Of a stretch of DNA of 64,000 nucleotides, positions 56,300-64,000 are shown in pieces. The notes below the pieces were generated by a model. It was not told the origin of the DNA. It searched no databases and saw only the letters and a list, made by a program, of their open reading frames with translations. The DNA is from Burkholderia sp. Ac-20365 (GTDB taxonomy: Bacteria > Pseudomonadota > Gammaproteobacteria > Burkholderiales > Burkholderiaceae). The translations under genes and the position numbers were made by a program. The first letter of the stretch is position 1; every line of letters starts with the position of its first letter. The stretch is from positions 1-64,000 of the forward strand of contig NZ_JAAGPI010000005.1 of the NCBI RefSeq assembly GCF_017104715.1, read 5' to 3'.

Positions 56300-57052
56300 A
56301 TGTCCCGGCTCAACGATAAGACCGCCATCATTACCGGCGGCAACTCAGGTATTGGCCTCGCTACGGCCAAAGCATTTCTCGATGAAGGCGCGGCCCGCGT
56401 CTATCTCACCGGGCGACGAAAGGCAGAACTGGAAGAAGCGGCGCGCGCGTTGGGAACGCGCGCTGTCGCCGTTCCGGGTGACGTCACCCACCCTGCGGAC
56501 GTCGATCGTCTCTGTGACCTTGTGAAAGCGGAAGTCGGACACGTCGACGTCGTATTCGCAAACGCCGGCTTTGCAAAGCCATCCCCGCTCGGCAATCTGA
56601 CCGAGGAACACATCGACGATCTTCTGAACACCAATGTCAAAGGAGTGATTTGGACTGTGCAGAAAACGCTGCCATTGGTTCGCGCGGGCGGCTCGATCAT
56701 TCTTACTGGCTCGATTGTCGGTAGTAAGGGATTTAGCGGCTGGAGCATCTATAGCGCAACCAAGGCAGCCGTCCGCTCTTTCGCTCGAACATGGGCGTCT
56801 GACCTCAAGGGCAAGAATATCCGTGTGAATGTCGTGAGTCCCGGTGTCATCGAAACGCCCGGACACGACAAAATGGGCATCACAAAAGATGAAGTCAGCG
56901 GCTTTTTCGATTTCGCTGCCAGCGTCACGCCACTGGCACGAATTGGTCGTGACGACGAAGTCGCGAAGGTCGCGGCCTTTCTTGCATCCGACGACAGCAG
57001 CTTTGTGACTGGCAGTGAGTTCTTCGTCGACGGCGGGATTGCTCAAATCTGA
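56300..57052 (+). CDS. SDR-family oxidoreductase
   Basis: 250 residues of the classical type. TGGNSGIGLAT, the catalytic Ser in LTGSIVG, YSATK and the C-terminal GSEFFVDGG are intact. It is closest to the large FabG-like/glucose dehydrogenase-like group and is not a close relative of the SDR at 52969. GGAG precedes the ATG. It is divergent from the second GlxA-type regulator. The substrate is unknown. Confidence 0.9.
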   Translation: MSRLNDKTAIITGGNSGIGLATAKAFLDEGAARVYLTGRRKAELEEAARALGTRAVAVPGDVTHPADVDRLCDLVKAEVGHVDVVFANAGFAKPSPLGNLTEEHIDDLLNTNVKGVIWTVQKTLPLVRAGGSIILTGSIVGSKGFSGWSIYSATKAAVRSFARTWASDLKGKNIRVNVVSPGVIETPGHDKMGITKDEVSGFFDFAASVTPLARIGRDDEVAKVAAFLASDDSSFVTGSEFFVDGGIAQI

Positions 57053-57078
57053 CGCTGAAACTAACCCCTTAAGCGAAT

Positions 57079-57119
57079 TGCCACACGCCGCCCCAATAAA
57101 ATGCGCGCGGCGCGTGGCA
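57079..57119 (+). terminator. Hairpin after the SDR gene
   Basis: TGCCACACGCCGC (57079-57091) and GCGGCGCGTGGCA (57107-57119) pair in 12 of 13 positions around a 15-base loop, 27 bases after the SDR stop and before the SnoaL-like ATG at 57146. It would end the SDR transcript. Confidence 0.55.
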
Positions 57120-57145
57120 TCGCCTGACAACAGGACAGCACCCAC

Positions 57146-57589
57146 ATGTCATCCGCTAACGAACTGATCAACGAATTCTTCGATTGCCTGAGTAACCTCG
57201 ACACATCGGTCGACCGATGCGTCGATCTCTTCGCCGATGATGGTGTTTTCGAGTTCCCCTATTTTTCGACGCTCGGCATGAACACCCGATTCGAGGGAAA
57301 AGAGGCCGTCCGTGAAGTGCTCAATCTCATCCGCTCGCGCTTCTCTTCGTTCACTGTATCGAACATCAGCATCTACGAATTGAAAGGAGGACACGGCCTT
57401 TTCACTGAATATCACACGGATGGGTTCATCAACGATACGGACCGCGTGTACGCCCAAGACTATGTGACGCATCTTCTCGAAGAAGGTGGAAAGATCAAGC
57501 TGCTGCGCGAATATCTCAACGTGATATCCACCGCACGAATGTTGTTCCCGAATGGTCTCGCAGACGTGCCGGCAGCGGCCAGCGATTAA
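57146..57589 (+). CDS. SnoaL-like/NTF2-fold protein
   Basis: 147 residues with the pattern of the SnoaL/polyketide-cyclase-like NTF2 fold: an N-terminal helix pair (ANELINEFFDCLSNLDTSVDRCVDLFADDGVFEFPYF), then FEGKEAVREVLNLIRSRF and the beta strands ending in LLREYLNVISTARMLFPNG. Such proteins bind or isomerise small hydrophobic molecules; the function here is not clear. Its last four bases overlap the convergent molybdenum-enzyme gene. Confidence 0.75.
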   Translation: MSSANELINEFFDCLSNLDTSVDRCVDLFADDGVFEFPYFSTLGMNTRFEGKEAVREVLNLIRSRFSSFTVSNISIYELKGGHGLFTEYHTDGFINDTDRVYAQDYVTHLLEEGGKIKLLREYLNVISTARMLFPNGLADVPAAASD

Positions 57590-59913
57590 CCCGTTTTCTT
57601 CTCTCGCGCCTGATCCAGTGCCAGCTTGACCGCCGTGGACCGTATGGGTAAGTGACGCATTCTTACGCCTACGGCGGCAAATATCGCATTTCCGATGGCA
57701 GGCGCCACGACGGTGGTTGGCGGCTCGCCCAGCCCGACTGGCACTTCGGCGCTCTCCACGAAGGCAATATCCATCTCGGGAACATCTGCCATGCGTAGCG
57801 GCGTATACGTATCGAGGTTTTTGTCCTTCACGTTTCCGTTCTCGAACTCCGTCCCTTCGTAGAGCGCCATGCTCAATCCCCACAAGGTTCCGCCCTGTGC
57901 CTGCGCCATTGCGCCGTCGGGATCAATGATGGAACCGGCGTCAATTTCCATCCAGAGCTTCTGGACGGTGACGAGTCCCGTCTGCCGGTCGACCTTGACT
58001 TGAGCTACGCAAGCACACCAGGTCGGCATCTCGCGCTCCTGTCCGAAGGAACTGGCGAGGCCCAACCCGGTATCGGGCGGCAGCGCCCGTCCCCATCCGG
58101 CGCGCGCGGCGACACGGCGAATCACATTGGCCTGCCGCAATGCGCCGCCGACCGAATTCGGCGCCGCGCCCGCATTGCGGCTCGTGGCAGTGAGATGCCG
58201 CAGGCGGAACGCAACGGAATCGACACGTTGTACATGGGCGACTTCGTCCATGAAGGACTCGAGTGCCCAGTTCGTCCAGCCGGGGGCTACCGCACGCAAC
58301 CACCCCGGACGAAAACTCTTCTGCGCCAGATCGTTATTGATCGCGCGAACACGTAATGCGCCCACTTCGTACCAGTGATCTGCTCCCGAAATGGAAAACG
58401 GGTCGTAGGTCGCGCCATTGGTGCCCTTCTTCAGATTGCCTGGAAACACAGTCAGACTGGGCCAGCCAGCGACGGCCACATGCTCCATCGCTGTCGTCTT
58501 GCCATCGTCGTTCCATCCAAGACGTAGCCGCTGCAGCGTGGGCGAACGAAGCGAATCGAGCCGCGTATCGTCTTCGCGAGTAAGCACCATCTTGACCGGG
58601 CGGCCGAGCTTCTGTGTAGCTAGCGCTGCGGGGACTGTGTAGTCACCGTTCAGCCGGCGGCCGAATCCGCCGCCAATCAGATAGGTTCGCATGACAATAC
58701 GATCCGCCGGAACCCGAAGGGCCTTTGCAAGTACTGGAAGAATAAAACCTTGCGCCTGATTACCCGTGTGAATCTCGAATACGCCGTCTTTCTCGAACGC
58801 AACTGCATTGACTGGCTCGAGCTGAAAATGGAGGACGCCAGTGGTCGTATATTCTCCTTCGAGTGTTCTTCTGGCGTTCTTGAGCCCGCCGTCTACGTCC
58901 CCTCCACCCGTATCGAGCAACGCACCCTGACTGCTGTCGGCAATTAGCGCGGCCGCATGATCGAACAGATCCTTCTCGGACACCGTCGACGTGTCTCCGC
59001 TTTGCCACGTGACCTTGATGAGATCCGTGGCACGCAGCGCCGCATAGTATGATTCGGCCAGCACCATCACCCAGCCTGGTACGGTGTTAGAAGGGTCGTC
59101 GAGCGCTATGCTTCGAAGATAACCTTTGACGTTACGTGCAGCGCTATCGTCGATTGAAATGACTTTCGATCCGTAGCGAGTGGGCGGTAACTTCGGGCGG
59201 CCATAGACCATGCCAGGAATGTCCACGTCGATGCCATAGACAGCCGTACCGGTTGTCTTGTGCGGCACATCGAGTGCGCGGGTCTGCTTGCCGATCAAGG
59301 TACGACTGGACGCGGGCTTGATCGGCAATGCTTTCATCTCATCGGCTGAAAAGCGTCGTCCCAGGTTTCCGCGACGAACGATCTCTCCGTAGCCAATCGA
59401 GCGCGTGCCTGCGTGAACGGCACCATCTCGGGCAGTACATGCCGCGACAGGCGCGCCCAGCAGTTTTGCGCCTTGCTCGATCAGTGCAACACGCCCCGCC
59501 GCCCCTGCCCGGCTGAACACCGGGAAGGTCGCCCACACGGACGTGCTGCCGCCCGTCACCATGAACCCCCATTTGGGATCGGTATCCACGCCGACGATCC
59601 TGACCGTGTTCCAGTCGGCTTCGAGTTCATCGGCGAGAATACGCGCGATCGCCGTACCGATGTGCTGGCCCATCTCGGCCTTCGGCACGTTCACCGACAC
59701 GATCCCGTTGTGATCGATTCCAAACCATACAGTTGGCTCGAAGATCGGCCCCGTCGATTCAACCGTATCCCGCTGCGCGCTGCTGAACGCGTTTAACGCC
59801 GAGGCCGTGTTCGAAAAGCCGAACAGCGCGCCGGTTGCAACCGTCGCAACGAGAAAGGAGCGCCGCGAAAGATTGATGGTCTTGCCTTCGACGCTTCGCT
59901 GTATCCGACTCAT
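57586..59913 (-). CDS. Periplasmic molybdenum hydroxylase large subunit (isoquinoline 1-oxidoreductase beta/aldehyde dehydrogenase type)
   Basis: 775 residues. A twin-arginine signal (SRRSFLVATVATGALFG, residues 16-32) shows export with a folded cofactor. The molybdopterin-binding domains have GGGFGRRLNGDYTVPAALA and the conserved late GLGEPPTTVVAPAIGNAIF with the active-site Glu. It oxidises an aldehyde or N-heterocycle with water. The start at 59913 overlaps the stop of the iron-sulfur gene (ATGA). It is the last gene of a three-gene operon whose first gene encodes the cytochrome c acceptor. Confidence 0.9.
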   Translation of the reverse strand: MSRIQRSVEGKTINLSRRSFLVATVATGALFGFSNTASALNAFSSAQRDTVESTGPIFEPTVWFGIDHNGIVSVNVPKAEMGQHIGTAIARILADELEADWNTVRIVGVDTDPKWGFMVTGGSTSVWATFPVFSRAGAAGRVALIEQGAKLLGAPVAACTARDGAVHAGTRSIGYGEIVRRGNLGRRFSADEMKALPIKPASSRTLIGKQTRALDVPHKTTGTAVYGIDVDIPGMVYGRPKLPPTRYGSKVISIDDSAARNVKGYLRSIALDDPSNTVPGWVMVLAESYYAALRATDLIKVTWQSGDTSTVSEKDLFDHAAALIADSSQGALLDTGGGDVDGGLKNARRTLEGEYTTTGVLHFQLEPVNAVAFEKDGVFEIHTGNQAQGFILPVLAKALRVPADRIVMRTYLIGGGFGRRLNGDYTVPAALATQKLGRPVKMVLTREDDTRLDSLRSPTLQRLRLGWNDDGKTTAMEHVAVAGWPSLTVFPGNLKKGTNGATYDPFSISGADHWYEVGALRVRAINNDLAQKSFRPGWLRAVAPGWTNWALESFMDEVAHVQRVDSVAFRLRHLTATSRNAGAAPNSVGGALRQANVIRRVAARAGWGRALPPDTGLGLASSFGQEREMPTWCACVAQVKVDRQTGLVTVQKLWMEIDAGSIIDPDGAMAQAQGGTLWGLSMALYEGTEFENGNVKDKNLDTYTPLRMADVPEMDIAFVESAEVPVGLGEPPTTVVAPAIGNAIFAAVGVRMRHLPIRSTAVKLALDQAREKKTG

Positions 59914-60377
59914 GCCTTGCTCTCCGTCATTGCGCGCGCAGCCTGTTTGATTGCCTCTCGAATGCGGGAATACGTCATGCACCGGCAAAGATTGCCCGTC
60001 ATCACTGCATCGATATCTGCGTCAGTGGGTTCAGGAAAATCCTTGAGCATCGCGGCTGCCTGCATGATCTGACCTGACTGGCAGTAGCCACATTGCGGAA
60101 CCTGGATGTCTCTCCATGCGCGCTGAACGGGATGCTCGCCTTGTGGATGCAGCCCTTCGATCGTCGTAATATCGGCGTCCTGGACCGCGCCGAGTTGCGT
60201 CACGCAAGAGCGCGTGGGCCGGCCACCGACATGGACCGTGCACGCTCCACACATTCCGATCCCGCAACCGAACTTGGTTCCCTTCAACCCAACCTCGTCC
60301 CTGATCACCCATAGCAGAGGCGTTTGCTCCTCCGCGTTGAGCGTGACGTTCCGGCCATTGATACGTATGCGAGTCAT
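59910..60377 (-). CDS. [2Fe-2S] iron-sulfur subunit of the molybdenum hydroxylase
   Basis: 155 residues with both clusters of the xanthine-oxidase type: the ferredoxin-like cluster (CGIGMCGACTVHVGG with a later Cys in TRSC) and the helical cluster (CGYCQSGQ...NLCRCMTY). AGGAG precedes the ATG at 60377. It passes electrons from the molybdenum subunit to the cytochrome. The start overlaps the end of the cytochrome gene and the stop overlaps the large-subunit start, so all three are coupled. Confidence 0.93.
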   Translation of the reverse strand: MTRIRINGRNVTLNAEEQTPLLWVIRDEVGLKGTKFGCGIGMCGACTVHVGGRPTRSCVTQLGAVQDADITTIEGLHPQGEHPVQRAWRDIQVPQCGYCQSGQIMQAAAMLKDFPEPTDADIDAVMTGNLCRCMTYSRIREAIKQAARAMTESKA

Positions 60378-61717
60378 CGAATTTCTCCTGGTCCTGCGGC
60401 GCGAATCGTTGCGACCTGTTTCGCAAGATCCGTCCATGGCGCTTTGTCGGTACGTGTGTTTCGCAGATATGCGGCGATGGTCGCGACGTCTTCGTCAGTC
60501 ATCCCGTGCGCAAAGCCCGGCATCACAATGCCGCCTCCGCCCTCTTTCGCACTGACGCCGTAAAGGATCACGCGAATCAGATTCGACGGATCATCGAGGA
60601 ACACCGCGCTGTTGAGGCCCAGCTCGGGTCGGTTCGGGTTGACGTCCGGCGCCCGGTTGTAATGGCACGAAGCGCACGCCGACACGAATAGACGGCCGCC
60701 CGCGTTCCTGATCCGGGTCCCGTCTTGCGCATCGATGGCCAGTGCCGACGTCACCGCTGCCGCTGCGTGATCAGCCCTCGCATCGCCCGCGCCGAGTGAT
60801 TCGACGTAGGTCACGATTGCCTTCTGATCTTCGGGGTCGAGAACGGCCAGTTCATGCGTCACCGGCGACATCGGACCTGCCGCTGGACCGTGATAGCGGC
60901 TGATACCCGTCGTCAGATAGTCCGATAACTCTGCCGACGTCCAGGGTACCGGCGACGGATTAGCCGCGGTCAACGGTGGCGCATACCATCCATCAACGGC
61001 TGCGCCCTGGTACAACCGATTCGTCAATTCCTCGCCCAGCGGCCCACGCGGCGTATGACATGCCGAGCAGTGACTCAGGCTCTCTGCGAGATACGCGCCC
61101 CGATTCCAGAGTGGTGACTTATCGGGTTGCGGCTCGAATCGCGCTGGATGAAAGAACAACAGTTTCCATCCTGCCTGGAGCGGTCGAAAGCCAAACGGAA
61201 ATGGCATCTCATTGGGATGATTCTCGGCATGCACCGGCGGTCGGGTCATGATGTACGCGTACAGCGCGTGAACGTCCGCATTCGACAGCTTCGTGAAGTG
61301 GTCGTATGGGAACGCCGGGAAAAGATGTGACCCGTCACGCGCCACGCCTTCGTGCATTGCACGCAGAAACGCTGCTTCCGACCATGTACCGATGCCCGTC
61401 TCGCGATCCGGCGAGATGTTGGTGGAATAGATGGTGCCGAAGCCGGTTTTCATCGCATAGCCACCTGCGAAGGGTTTCCCACCGGCGACGCTATGACAGC
61501 TTGCACAAAACCCTGCTGCCGCGAGGCGCGCACCTTGCTCGATCAGGACTGGCGAGAAGCTCGAAGAATCCGGCGTGGACACTTCGGGAATAGCGGGCCG
61601 CCAGGCAAACGCAGCAAATCCGCATATGCCAACGACAACCACGGCCGCGACATACGCGATGACACGCTTCATTCGACTGCCCGTCGACCGTGACGACGCT
61701 GGCTCTGCTTCCGGCAT
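60374..61717 (-). CDS. Triheme cytochrome c subunit of the molybdenum hydroxylase
   Basis: 447 residues. A short N-terminal segment carries a membrane anchor or signal (RVIAYVAAVVVVGICGFAAFAW, about residues 17-38). Three heme sites are present: CASCHSV, CSACHTP and CASCHYN. It resembles the cytochrome subunits of periplasmic alcohol and aldehyde dehydrogenases, which hand electrons to ubiquinone or oxidase. AGGAAA lies before 61717. It is the first gene of the three-gene operon. Confidence 0.9.
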   Translation of the reverse strand: MPEAEPASSRSTGSRMKRVIAYVAAVVVVGICGFAAFAWRPAIPEVSTPDSSSFSPVLIEQGARLAAAGFCASCHSVAGGKPFAGGYAMKTGFGTIYSTNISPDRETGIGTWSEAAFLRAMHEGVARDGSHLFPAFPYDHFTKLSNADVHALYAYIMTRPPVHAENHPNEMPFPFGFRPLQAGWKLLFFHPARFEPQPDKSPLWNRGAYLAESLSHCSACHTPRGPLGEELTNRLYQGAAVDGWYAPPLTAANPSPVPWTSAELSDYLTTGISRYHGPAAGPMSPVTHELAVLDPEDQKAIVTYVESLGAGDARADHAAAAVTSALAIDAQDGTRIRNAGGRLFVSACASCHYNRAPDVNPNRPELGLNSAVFLDDPSNLIRVILYGVSAKEGGGGIVMPGFAHGMTDEDVATIAAYLRNTRTDKAPWTDLAKQVATIRAAGPGEIR

Positions 61718-61903
61718 GACATGATTTCCTTTGGATAGCTAACTTTCTACAACCGTGAAGGTACCCGCCACCGCCAGGCTTCGGCATTCAAAGAAATCCA
61801 ACCACTACCTGAAGCAGGACCGGCGAATAACGTTCAGCAACGCAGCCATTCTCGCGGTATCAATCCGCACTCACAATGTCGTATACCCAACGATTCAGGC
61901 CAT

Positions 61904-62662
61904 TCACTGCGCCGTCCATCCGCCGTCGATGCGCAGACTCGTGCCGGTGATCATGGCCGCGGCAGGCGACGCGAGGTACAGCACGGCTGCTGCGACCTGG
62001 TCAGCGGGAAGCAGACGGCCCATCGGGATTCGATCGAAGACCCAACGGTTGAACTGCTCGTTCTCGAAGAATGGCCGGGTCATCGGGGTATCGACGAAAG
62101 TCGGCGCCACGGAATTCACGCGTATTCTCGGCGCAAGCTCGATCGCGGCTGCCTTCGTCAGACCTTCCATTGCATGCTTCGTCATGCAGTACACGGATCG
62201 ATCAGGCGCACCGACATGTCCCATCTGTGACGAAATATTGATGATGGAGCGGTCACCCGCATCATCGCTTTCAAGCATCTTGCGAACAGCGGCACGTGTT
62301 GCCAGAAACGTCGCTCGTACATTCAGGCCGAGGACGAAATCCAGATCCGCCGTTTTGACGTCTGCGAGCCGCGATGGAATATTGGTGCCCGCGTTATTGA
62401 CGAGGACGTCAAGCGCAGGGAGATCAGAAAACGCCTGCTCCAACTGATCGTCTTTCAACAGATCGCACATCACGGGCGTACACAAACCGCCCTTTCGACG
62501 GATCCGGTCAGCAATCTCATTCAATTCCTCCGCGCCCCTGCTGAGCAGATAGACATGCGCACCCGATTCGGCAAGCAAAACAGCGATGTCCGCTCCGAGA
62601 CCACGGCTCGCACCCGTCACGACAGCGGTCTTTCCATCAAGCCTAAAAAGTCCGTTCGACAT
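61904..62662 (-). CDS. SDR-family oxidoreductase (gluconate 5-dehydrogenase-like)
   Basis: 252 residues. TGASRGLGADIA, NNAGTN, the catalytic Ser in NISSQMG, YCMTK and the C-terminal GTSLRIDGGW are intact. It starts eight bases downstream of the LacI-type gene and is likely in one operon with it and with the truncated MFS gene. With a LacI regulator and carrier it probably oxidises a sugar or sugar acid (inference). The gap 61718-61903 toward the cytochrome gene has no feature I can call. Confidence 0.88.
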   Translation of the reverse strand: MSNGLFRLDGKTAVVTGASRGLGADIAVLLAESGAHVYLLSRGAEELNEIADRIRRKGGLCTPVMCDLLKDDQLEQAFSDLPALDVLVNNAGTNIPSRLADVKTADLDFVLGLNVRATFLATRAAVRKMLESDDAGDRSIINISSQMGHVGAPDRSVYCMTKHAMEGLTKAAAIELAPRIRVNSVAPTFVDTPMTRPFFENEQFNRWVFDRIPMGRLLPADQVAAAVLYLASPAAAMITGTSLRIDGGWTAQ

Positions 62663-62670
62663 ATTTCTCT

Positions 62671-63801
62671 CTAAGGTTCATGTTCGATTGATCGGCTCGC
62701 GGCTGCGCATGTCCACACCGTGCGTCCCTTGAACTGCGAAAGCCCATGCGAGGGAAGGCGTGCAGAGTCACGCACAACCAGATGACCCGTCACGATGCGT
62801 GGTACAGCCAATTGGTCGCGGTCACTCAAGGCGTCGATAAGAAGCGAGACCGCGTTCTCAACCATCTCATCCAGGGGCTGTGAAAACGTTGTCAGCCGGT
62901 ATGCGGGCGAAGCGGCGAGTTGAATGTCATCGAAGCCCACGATCGACACCTCTCTGCCCACGTCCAGTCCAAACTCACTGCGCGCGACATCGATTGCTGC
63001 CATCGCCATCTGATCGTTCGCGCAAAAAATCGCGTCGGGGCGCCGCGCGGTCTTCAAGAGAACTCTGGTGGCACGGGATGCATCCTCAAGCGAGTAATTT
63101 CCGTGCACCTTGAGCGGCGGCCTCGCCCCTTTTTGATGGAGTTGCCACCGGAACCCTGCTTCCCGATCACGACTCGTCGACGACGAATCGAGACCCGCCA
63201 TGAATGCATAACGACGATGCGACGCAGCTACCAGAAAGGCAGCGATACAGGCTGCACCTGCCCGGTTATCTCCTGTCACACTCGATGCGGCATTGCTATC
63301 CGTCTTCCGGTTGACCATCACGACAGGCAGGCCGACCTCCGCACACTCTTCCGCCAGGCGCGACGACAGTTGCGCCGAGACGAGTACTAGCGCATCGAGT
63401 CGATACCGAAGGATTTCTTCGAGAATGGGATCGGCAGATGTTCCGTAACGTGCCGTGAACAGCATCACGCGATAATCCTGCACGGAGAGCGCCTCGGACA
63501 GCGCATCGACAAGCGCGGCATAGAACGGATTGGTGAGCCCCGGCACCACGACGCCAACAATTTTCGACCTCCCTGTTATCAGGGAGCTCGCGATCAGGTT
63601 CGGCCGGTAGCGCAACGCAGCAGCGGCGGCAACGACTTTCGCACGTGTCTGCTCAGAGACGCTCGCGCCTGGCGTGAATACCCTGGACACCGCCGACTGT
63701 GAAACGCCCGCAAAGCGAGCGACTTCGTGTGCCGTTACGCGCCGCCGAAGCTCCCGCAGTTGCATCATCTGGGGAAGATCATTGATCGCCTGGTGTTTCA
63801 T
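62671..63801 (-). CDS. LacI-family transcriptional regulator
   Basis: 376 residues. The N-terminal helix-turn-helix VTAHEVARFAGVSQSAVSRVFTPGASVSEQTRAKVVAAA is preceded by a short extra stretch, and the periplasmic-binding-like effector domain has KIVGVVVPGLTNPFYAALVDAL. The start at 63801 gives about 20 residues before the usual LacI start; an internal start is possible. It sits between a truncated MFS gene and an SDR gene on the same strand. Confidence 0.9.
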   Translation of the reverse strand: MKHQAINDLPQMMQLRELRRRVTAHEVARFAGVSQSAVSRVFTPGASVSEQTRAKVVAAAAALRYRPNLIASSLITGRSKIVGVVVPGLTNPFYAALVDALSEALSVQDYRVMLFTARYGTSADPILEEILRYRLDALVLVSAQLSSRLAEECAEVGLPVVMVNRKTDSNAASSVTGDNRAGAACIAAFLVAASHRRYAFMAGLDSSSTSRDREAGFRWQLHQKGARPPLKVHGNYSLEDASRATRVLLKTARRPDAIFCANDQMAMAAIDVARSEFGLDVGREVSIVGFDDIQLAASPAYRLTTFSQPLDEMVENAVSLLIDALSDRDQLAVPRIVTGHLVVRDSARLPSHGLSQFKGRTVWTCAAASRSIEHEP

Positions 63802-63813
63802 GTTCTGCCTGCC

Positions 63814-64000
63814 TCAGGCGTCATTCGCACCGGTCGCGGGAACGAACGTATGCGTTGGCGGCGCTTTCGGATCGTTGGCGACGCGCGCGAACAGCGCGCA
63901 CACCAGCGTGATGCCAGCCGCGATCATCGCGAAGATGGCCACTGGTGTGTAATCGGCGTATCTGGCGAGCAATGCCGTGGCGATCAGCGGCGTGGGGGCG
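63814..64000 (-). CDS. C-terminal end of an MFS transporter, cut by the window edge
   Basis: 61 codons ending at a TGA at 63814. The visible part APTPLIATALLARY is the signature of the last membrane helices of MHS-type (KgtP/ShiA-like) carriers, then a hydrophobic helix (VAIFAMIAAGITLVCALFA) and a polar tail. It is 12 bases ahead of the LacI-type gene on the same strand, so it probably belongs to the same operon and its substrate is the likely inducer. The rest lies beyond 64000. Confidence 0.75.
   Translation of the reverse strand, partial: APTPLIATALLARYADYTPVAIFAMIAAGITLVCALFARVANDPKAPPTHTFVPATGANDA

Noticed and set aside
1..64000. CRISPR arrays, tRNA, rRNA, transposase genes
   Set aside because: No regularly spaced repeats, no tRNA-like clover structure and no transposase or integrase frames were seen by eye. 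Small elements could be missed without a search.

Overview
The window is a high-GC (roughly 60-65 percent) bacterial segment with Gram-negative features: outer-membrane-type lipoproteins, a Tat-exported molybdenum enzyme with a periplasmic cytochrome c, and dense LysR/AraC/IclR/LacI regulation. Gene content and protein style fit a Burkholderiales genome of the Paraburkholderia/Caballeronia kind, most likely a secondary chromosome or megaplasmid. This placement is inferred from protein style, because there is no rRNA, tRNA or core housekeeping gene to confirm it. I saw no insertion sequence, CRISPR array or phage gene. Two short gene relics (a sugar-kinase tail and a PntB tail) suggest past rearrangement.

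Layout. 1-3.1 kb: a two-component system (sensor kinase plus NtrC-type regulator) beside a sigma-54 promoter with tandem upstream sites, in front of a gene cut by the left edge. 3.4-9.8 kb: a Crp-type regulator, a sugar-type ABC transporter operon ending in an Asp/Glu-racemase-family gene, and a divergent NAD-dependent epimerase/dehydrogenase. 10-16 kb: acyl-CoA dehydrogenase, ADP-forming acyl-CoA synthetase and an MFS carrier, with a divergent IclR gene. 16-23 kb: ureohydrolase, aldehyde dehydrogenase, NCS1 permease and GMC alcohol oxidase, with a divergent LysR gene. 23-27 kb: a cNMP-domain flavoprotein and an SDR/LysR pair. 27-32 kb: a Rieske oxygenase with its reductase, a GcvA-like regulator and a DddP-type (DMSP lyase family) enzyme, sharing an operator-like palindrome. 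32-37 kb: three lipoprotein serine peptidases of the penicillin-binding type.

37-44.5 kb: a LysR gene, a DUF1445 (D-glutamate cyclase-like) gene, an MFS carrier and a fused 5-oxoprolinase, which together read as a D-glutamate/5-oxoproline route. 44.5-50 kb: a cis-CaaD/Cg10062-type tautomerase with all six catalytic residues, a FAH-family enzyme, two further tautomerases, a LysR gene and DctA, which together suggest use of an unsaturated or halogenated short acid. 50-57.6 kb: repeated modules of SDR plus GlxA-type AraC regulator (one SDR has lost its catalytic residues), a secreted DJ-1 protein and a SnoaL-like protein. 57.6-64 kb: a three-gene molybdenum hydroxylase/cytochrome c operon, an SDR, a LacI regulator and the end of an MFS carrier.

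As a whole this is a catabolic accessory region: small self-contained uptake-plus-enzyme cassettes, each with its own regulator, aimed at plant- or soil-derived small molecules. The best candidates for new biology are the DddP/Rieske locus and the tautomerase/DctA locus.
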